The translations under genes and the position numbers were made by a program. This document shows positions 61,533-64,000 of a stretch of 64,000 nt of DNA, one piece after another. How positions within the stretch are numbered: the first letter of the stretch is position 1; every line of letters starts with the position of its first letter. The stretch is from NCBI GenBank assembly GCA_040830705.1, contig JBFOME010000011.1, positions 62,001 through 126,000 on the forward strand, given 5' to 3'. The notes under the pieces are model-generated. The model was given only the letters and a program-made list of their open reading frames with translations. It had not been told where the DNA came from and made no database searches. Source of the stretch: Ruegeria_C sp040830705. GTDB lineage: Bacteria; Pseudomonadota; Alphaproteobacteria; Rhodobacterales; Rhodobacteraceae.

Positions 61533-62645
61533 TCAGGAGGTGCCAGCGCGTAGCCGGTTGCGGTGCCGGGCGAGCCAGTGGGCAATCGACAGCAGCGGCA
61601 GGTCCTTGACCTGATGCGCATCCACCTGCGCCATCAACTCATCAAAAGACAGGATCGCACTGCGGATATCCTCGCCCTCGCTGTCCAGACCGCCATTCTG
61701 AGTGGTTTCGGTCAGATCGGCGAGCCCGACATAGAGATGCAGAAACTCCGTTGACGATCCGCTGGAGGAATAGGCCTGCCCCGCGCATTCCAGCGCCCGC
61801 AACTCGATATGCGCCTCTTCCCGTGCCTCTCGATAGGCGGCCTGTTCCGGCGTTTCGCCGGGATCAACCATGCCTGCCACCGGTTCCCACATCCAGGGCG
61901 CAGGGTCGCCGATCATATAGACCGGGGCGCGGAATTGCTCGACTAGCAGCACGCAATCGCGCCGCGGATCGTAAGGCAGAACCACCGCCGCCTGCCCCTG
62001 CATCAGTGCGCTGCGGTTGAGCAATGGCGTAAGATCACCATCATTGCGGCGGTGACGGACCTGCATCTCGTCGACAGCGAAGTAATCCTGATAAGCGTGA
62101 GTGTAGGATTGCACGATCACATCTCGGTGCTGCGGGGTCCCGCGCGCCTTGGCAGCGATACGGGCCGCCGCCCGCATCCGGATCGCGGGAAAGCTGCGCG
62201 CCACCTCTGAAGGACTCCGGCGACCATAAAACGCCATCACCTCCTGCGCGGCATATTCCGAGAGCTCGCCCCATTCCGAAACCCAGTCGGTCAATGACCA
62301 AGGCGCGCCGGGCTTCCAAAGGGTGGCTTCGGGAAAAAAGATCTCTGCCTGCTCACTGCTCACATCCTCACAAATGATCTGACGGGTGCAGAGCGCATAG
62401 TCGAACCCGCCCTCATAGAATTCGATCCGGGCGATGTCCTCTGCCGAAAGGCCCCGCACAAGCAAGCCATGTGCAACTTGATCAGGCACGCTGAGAATCA
62501 TTGGAAAGGGCTGATCTTCCACCCAATGCACCGCGTGATCCGGCAAGCGGGCCGGAACCATATCAATCTCAGCCGCTGGGCGGTTCAGAACAATCTCAAG
62601 CAGCGGTTGATGCTGCAGAGAGCCATAAAAGAACAGGTTTTTCAA
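61533..62645 (-). CDS. trgB: TrgB-like fusion: gamma-glutamylcyclotransferase-like plus Nudix hydrolase
   Basis: The 370-residue protein starts MKNLFFYGSLQHQPLLEIVL. Residues 1-130 resemble the AIG2/GGCT fold (FYGSL, IEFYEGGFDYALC). Residues about 195-365 form an ADP-ribose-pyrophosphatase-type Nudix domain with the box GMVDPGETPEQAAYREAREE. The Nudix part should cleave nucleoside diphosphate sugars such as ADP-ribose. Order trgA-trgB-cysK and this fusion match what is recalled for R. sphaeroides tellurite resistance. The trgA stop is 24 bp upstream of its start. Confidence 0.82.
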   Translation of the reverse strand: MKNLFFYGSLQHQPLLEIVLNRPAAEIDMVPARLPDHAVHWVEDQPFPMILSVPDQVAHGLLVRGLSAEDIARIEFYEGGFDYALCTRQIICEDVSSEQAEIFFPEATLWKPGAPWSLTDWVSEWGELSEYAAQEVMAFYGRRSPSEVARSFPAIRMRAAARIAAKARGTPQHRDVIVQSYTHAYQDYFAVDEMQVRHRRNDGDLTPLLNRSALMQGQAAVVLPYDPRRDCVLLVEQFRAPVYMIGDPAPWMWEPVAGMVDPGETPEQAAYREAREEAHIELRALECAGQAYSSSGSSTEFLHLYVGLADLTETTQNGGLDSEGEDIRSAILSFDELMAQVDAHQVKDLPLLSIAHWLARHRNRLRAGTS

Positions 62646-62669
62646 AGCAATGTGACCGTTGATATTGGG

Positions 62670-63110
62670 TTAGCGCCATCTGCGCCAGGCGAACTCGGTG
62701 GCCAGACCGGCGAGGATTCCGCCGATCACCAGAGTCCAGATAATATTGGGGACCGCGATGGTATAGCCATAATCGATGGCAATACGGAAAATCGCGCCGA
62801 TGGCCTCGAACGGACCATCGTAGCGGTTGCGCATCGCCTGACGGAACATCTCGTAACAGCCCTGAACGAAGAGGCCCCAGAACAACAGCACCACGATGCC
62901 TGTGACGCCGTTGTTGATCGCGTTGGTGATCCCCTTGCCTGCGCGTTTGCCCATAACAACCCAGCCAACCAGAATGCCAAGGCCAATGTTCACATAGGTG
63001 AAATACCCGAAATCCAGCCCTTCGGGCATCAGCGGTATGATCTGCCCGGATACGATGAAGGCAATCAGCGCCATGCACGTGGCAGCGACGAGACGGGCGG
63101 CGTCGGGCAT
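62670..63110 (-). CDS. trgA: TrgA-family membrane protein
   Basis: This 146-residue protein has four hydrophobic helices (LVAATCMALIAFIVSGQIIP, YVNIGLGILVGWVVMG, ITNAINNGVTGIVVLLFWGL, PNIIWTLVIGGILAGLATEF). It ends with a basic tail (WRRWR). Length and the neighbours trgB and cysK fit TrgA, which contributes to tellurite resistance in R. sphaeroides. The mechanism is not established. Confidence 0.78.
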   Translation of the reverse strand: MPDAARLVAATCMALIAFIVSGQIIPLMPEGLDFGYFTYVNIGLGILVGWVVMGKRAGKGITNAINNGVTGIVVLLFWGLFVQGCYEMFRQAMRNRYDGPFEAIGAIFRIAIDYGYTIAVPNIIWTLVIGGILAGLATEFAWRRWR

Positions 63111-63126
63111 ATAATGTGGGTCCTGC

Positions 63127-64000
63127 TCAGCTTGGTCTTGCTAGCGTAATCTGTGTCACATCGCAGGTGCCAGTGTCAAAGGCGGCTCCGCAAGAGGTCA
63201 GATAAAAATTCCACATGCGGCGGAATCGTTCGTCAAACCCCATGGCGGCAATCTGTTCCCACTTCTCGTTGAAGGTCTCGTGCCAGCGCCGCAGGGTCAG
63301 ATCATAGCTCTTTCCGAACTCTTTCGAGCGCACGAAGTTCAGCCCCGCCATATCCACCTGCTGTCGCAGGATTTTCGGGGCGGGCAGCATGCCGCCGGGG
63401 AAGATGTATTTCTGAATAAAATCAACGCCGTTACGGTATATATCCCAGCGTTTGTCGGCCACAGTGATGATCTGCAGCGTTGCTTGTGCACCGGGCTTTA
63501 ACCGGTCGCGGACCGTGTTGAAATAAACCGGCCAGTATTTCTCGCCCACCGCTTCGAACATCTCGATCGAGGCAATGCCGTCATAGGTGCCGCGTTCGTC
63601 CCGGTAATCTTGCAGCTTGAACTCGACCTTCTCAGATAGTCCCGCTTTTTCAATACGTTCTGAAGCGTATTTCAACTGTTCTTGGCTCAGTGTTAACCCG
63701 GTCACCCGCAACCCGCGCTCTTTGGCGGCATATTCGGCAAAACCGCCCCAGCCGCAGCCGATCTCAAGGATATGATCTCCGGGCTTGGCGCCCATCTCAT
63801 CGACAAGGCTTGCGTATTTTGCAATCTGCGCCTTTTCCAAGCTTTCTTGCCCGGTTTCAAAGATCGCGCTGGAATAGGTCATCGTATCGTCCAGCCAGGC
63901 GGCGTAGAACGCATTACCCAGATCATAATGATACGAGATGTTTTTCTTGGCCTGTTCGCGATGGTTGCGCTGCAGCCAGAAGCGCAGACGTTCATAGGCC
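63127..64000 (-). CDS. Cyclopropane-fatty-acyl-phospholipid synthase, partial (N-terminus beyond window)
   Basis: The frame is open from the right window edge to the stop at 63127, giving about 290 residues of the C-terminal part. It shows NISYHYDLGNAFYAAWLDD, MTYSSAIFE, the SAM site ILEIGCGWGGFAEYAA, LTLSQEQLKYA, and IQKYIFPGGMLPA. This is the Cfa family, which methylenates unsaturated acyl chains in membrane phospholipids using S-adenosylmethionine. The start is outside the window. The trgA gene lies 16 bp downstream. Confidence 0.88.
   Translation of the reverse strand, partial: AYERLRFWLQRNHREQAKKNISYHYDLGNAFYAAWLDDTMTYSSAIFETGQESLEKAQIAKYASLVDEMGAKPGDHILEIGCGWGGFAEYAAKERGLRVTGLTLSQEQLKYASERIEKAGLSEKVEFKLQDYRDERGTYDGIASIEMFEAVGEKYWPVYFNTVRDRLKPGAQATLQIITVADKRWDIYRNGVDFIQKYIFPGGMLPAPKILRQQVDMAGLNFVRSKEFGKSYDLTLRRWHETFNEKWEQIAAMGFDERFRRMWNFYLTSCGAAFDTGTCDVTQITLARPS

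Overview
The window is high-GC DNA that looks like the chromosome of a marine Rhodobacteraceae (Roseobacter-group) alphaproteobacterium. Supporting signs are the purM-purN-rnd order, a trgA-trgB-cysK locus like the tellurite-resistance locus of Rhodobacter sphaeroides, a free-standing corrinoid protein beside DUF1638, several TRAP and ABC importers, PhoX, and TTGAC-type tRNA promoters. Product names come from motif and family recognition by eye; no database search was run.

Layout. 1-8.3 kb is housekeeping: a partial MFS pump, a radical SAM protein, a corrinoid protein with DUF1638, SufE, a lipoprotein, RNase D, PurN and PurM. 8.3-13 kb holds a CAT-anticodon tRNA, an EnvZ-like kinase, an MBL hydrolase and two identical tRNA-Asn genes that flank an AAC(6')-like acetyltransferase. 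13.1-20.8 kb is an uptake operon: MDR dehydrogenase, LivH-M-G-F-type ABC transporter, acyl-CoA ligase and binding protein. 20.8-29.3 kb has a PbfA-like PLP enzyme divergent from a Dpp/Opp-type ABC transporter. 29.4-34.4 kb holds PhoX, MprF and a DUF202 protein.

The most unusual stretch is 34.6-40.1 kb. A RiPP precursor with a nitrile-hydratase-like (NHLP) leader, a double-Gly site and a Ser/Thr/Cys-rich core is followed by a GYD-domain gene. These converge on a four-gene operon: DUF3302 (YiaW-like), HlyD (YiaV-like), an outer-membrane efflux lipoprotein and a SABATH-type carboxyl methyltransferase, a family known mainly from plants. No usual RiPP maturase lies in the window, so this is the best candidate for an undescribed system.

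40.3-46 kb holds an MFS gene divergent from an arsenic operon (ArsR-ArsC fusion, GAPDH, ArsJ), then an aldo/keto reductase. 46.25-56.9 kb is an accessory island. Two IS6-family copies in the same orientation, each with a different nonsense codon, bracket a degenerate IS5 transposase and a LysR-DctP-DctQ-DctM-(DUF1989-GcvT) module that probably imports and demethylates a small compound. A recombinase remnant and a hairpin cluster lie between the right IS copy and the 3' end of a tRNA-Ser gene. 57-64 kb returns to core genes: EEP-family phosphatase, MscS channel, CysK, TrgB, TrgA and a partial cyclopropane fatty acid synthase. Four back-to-back palindromes sit between trgB and cysK.
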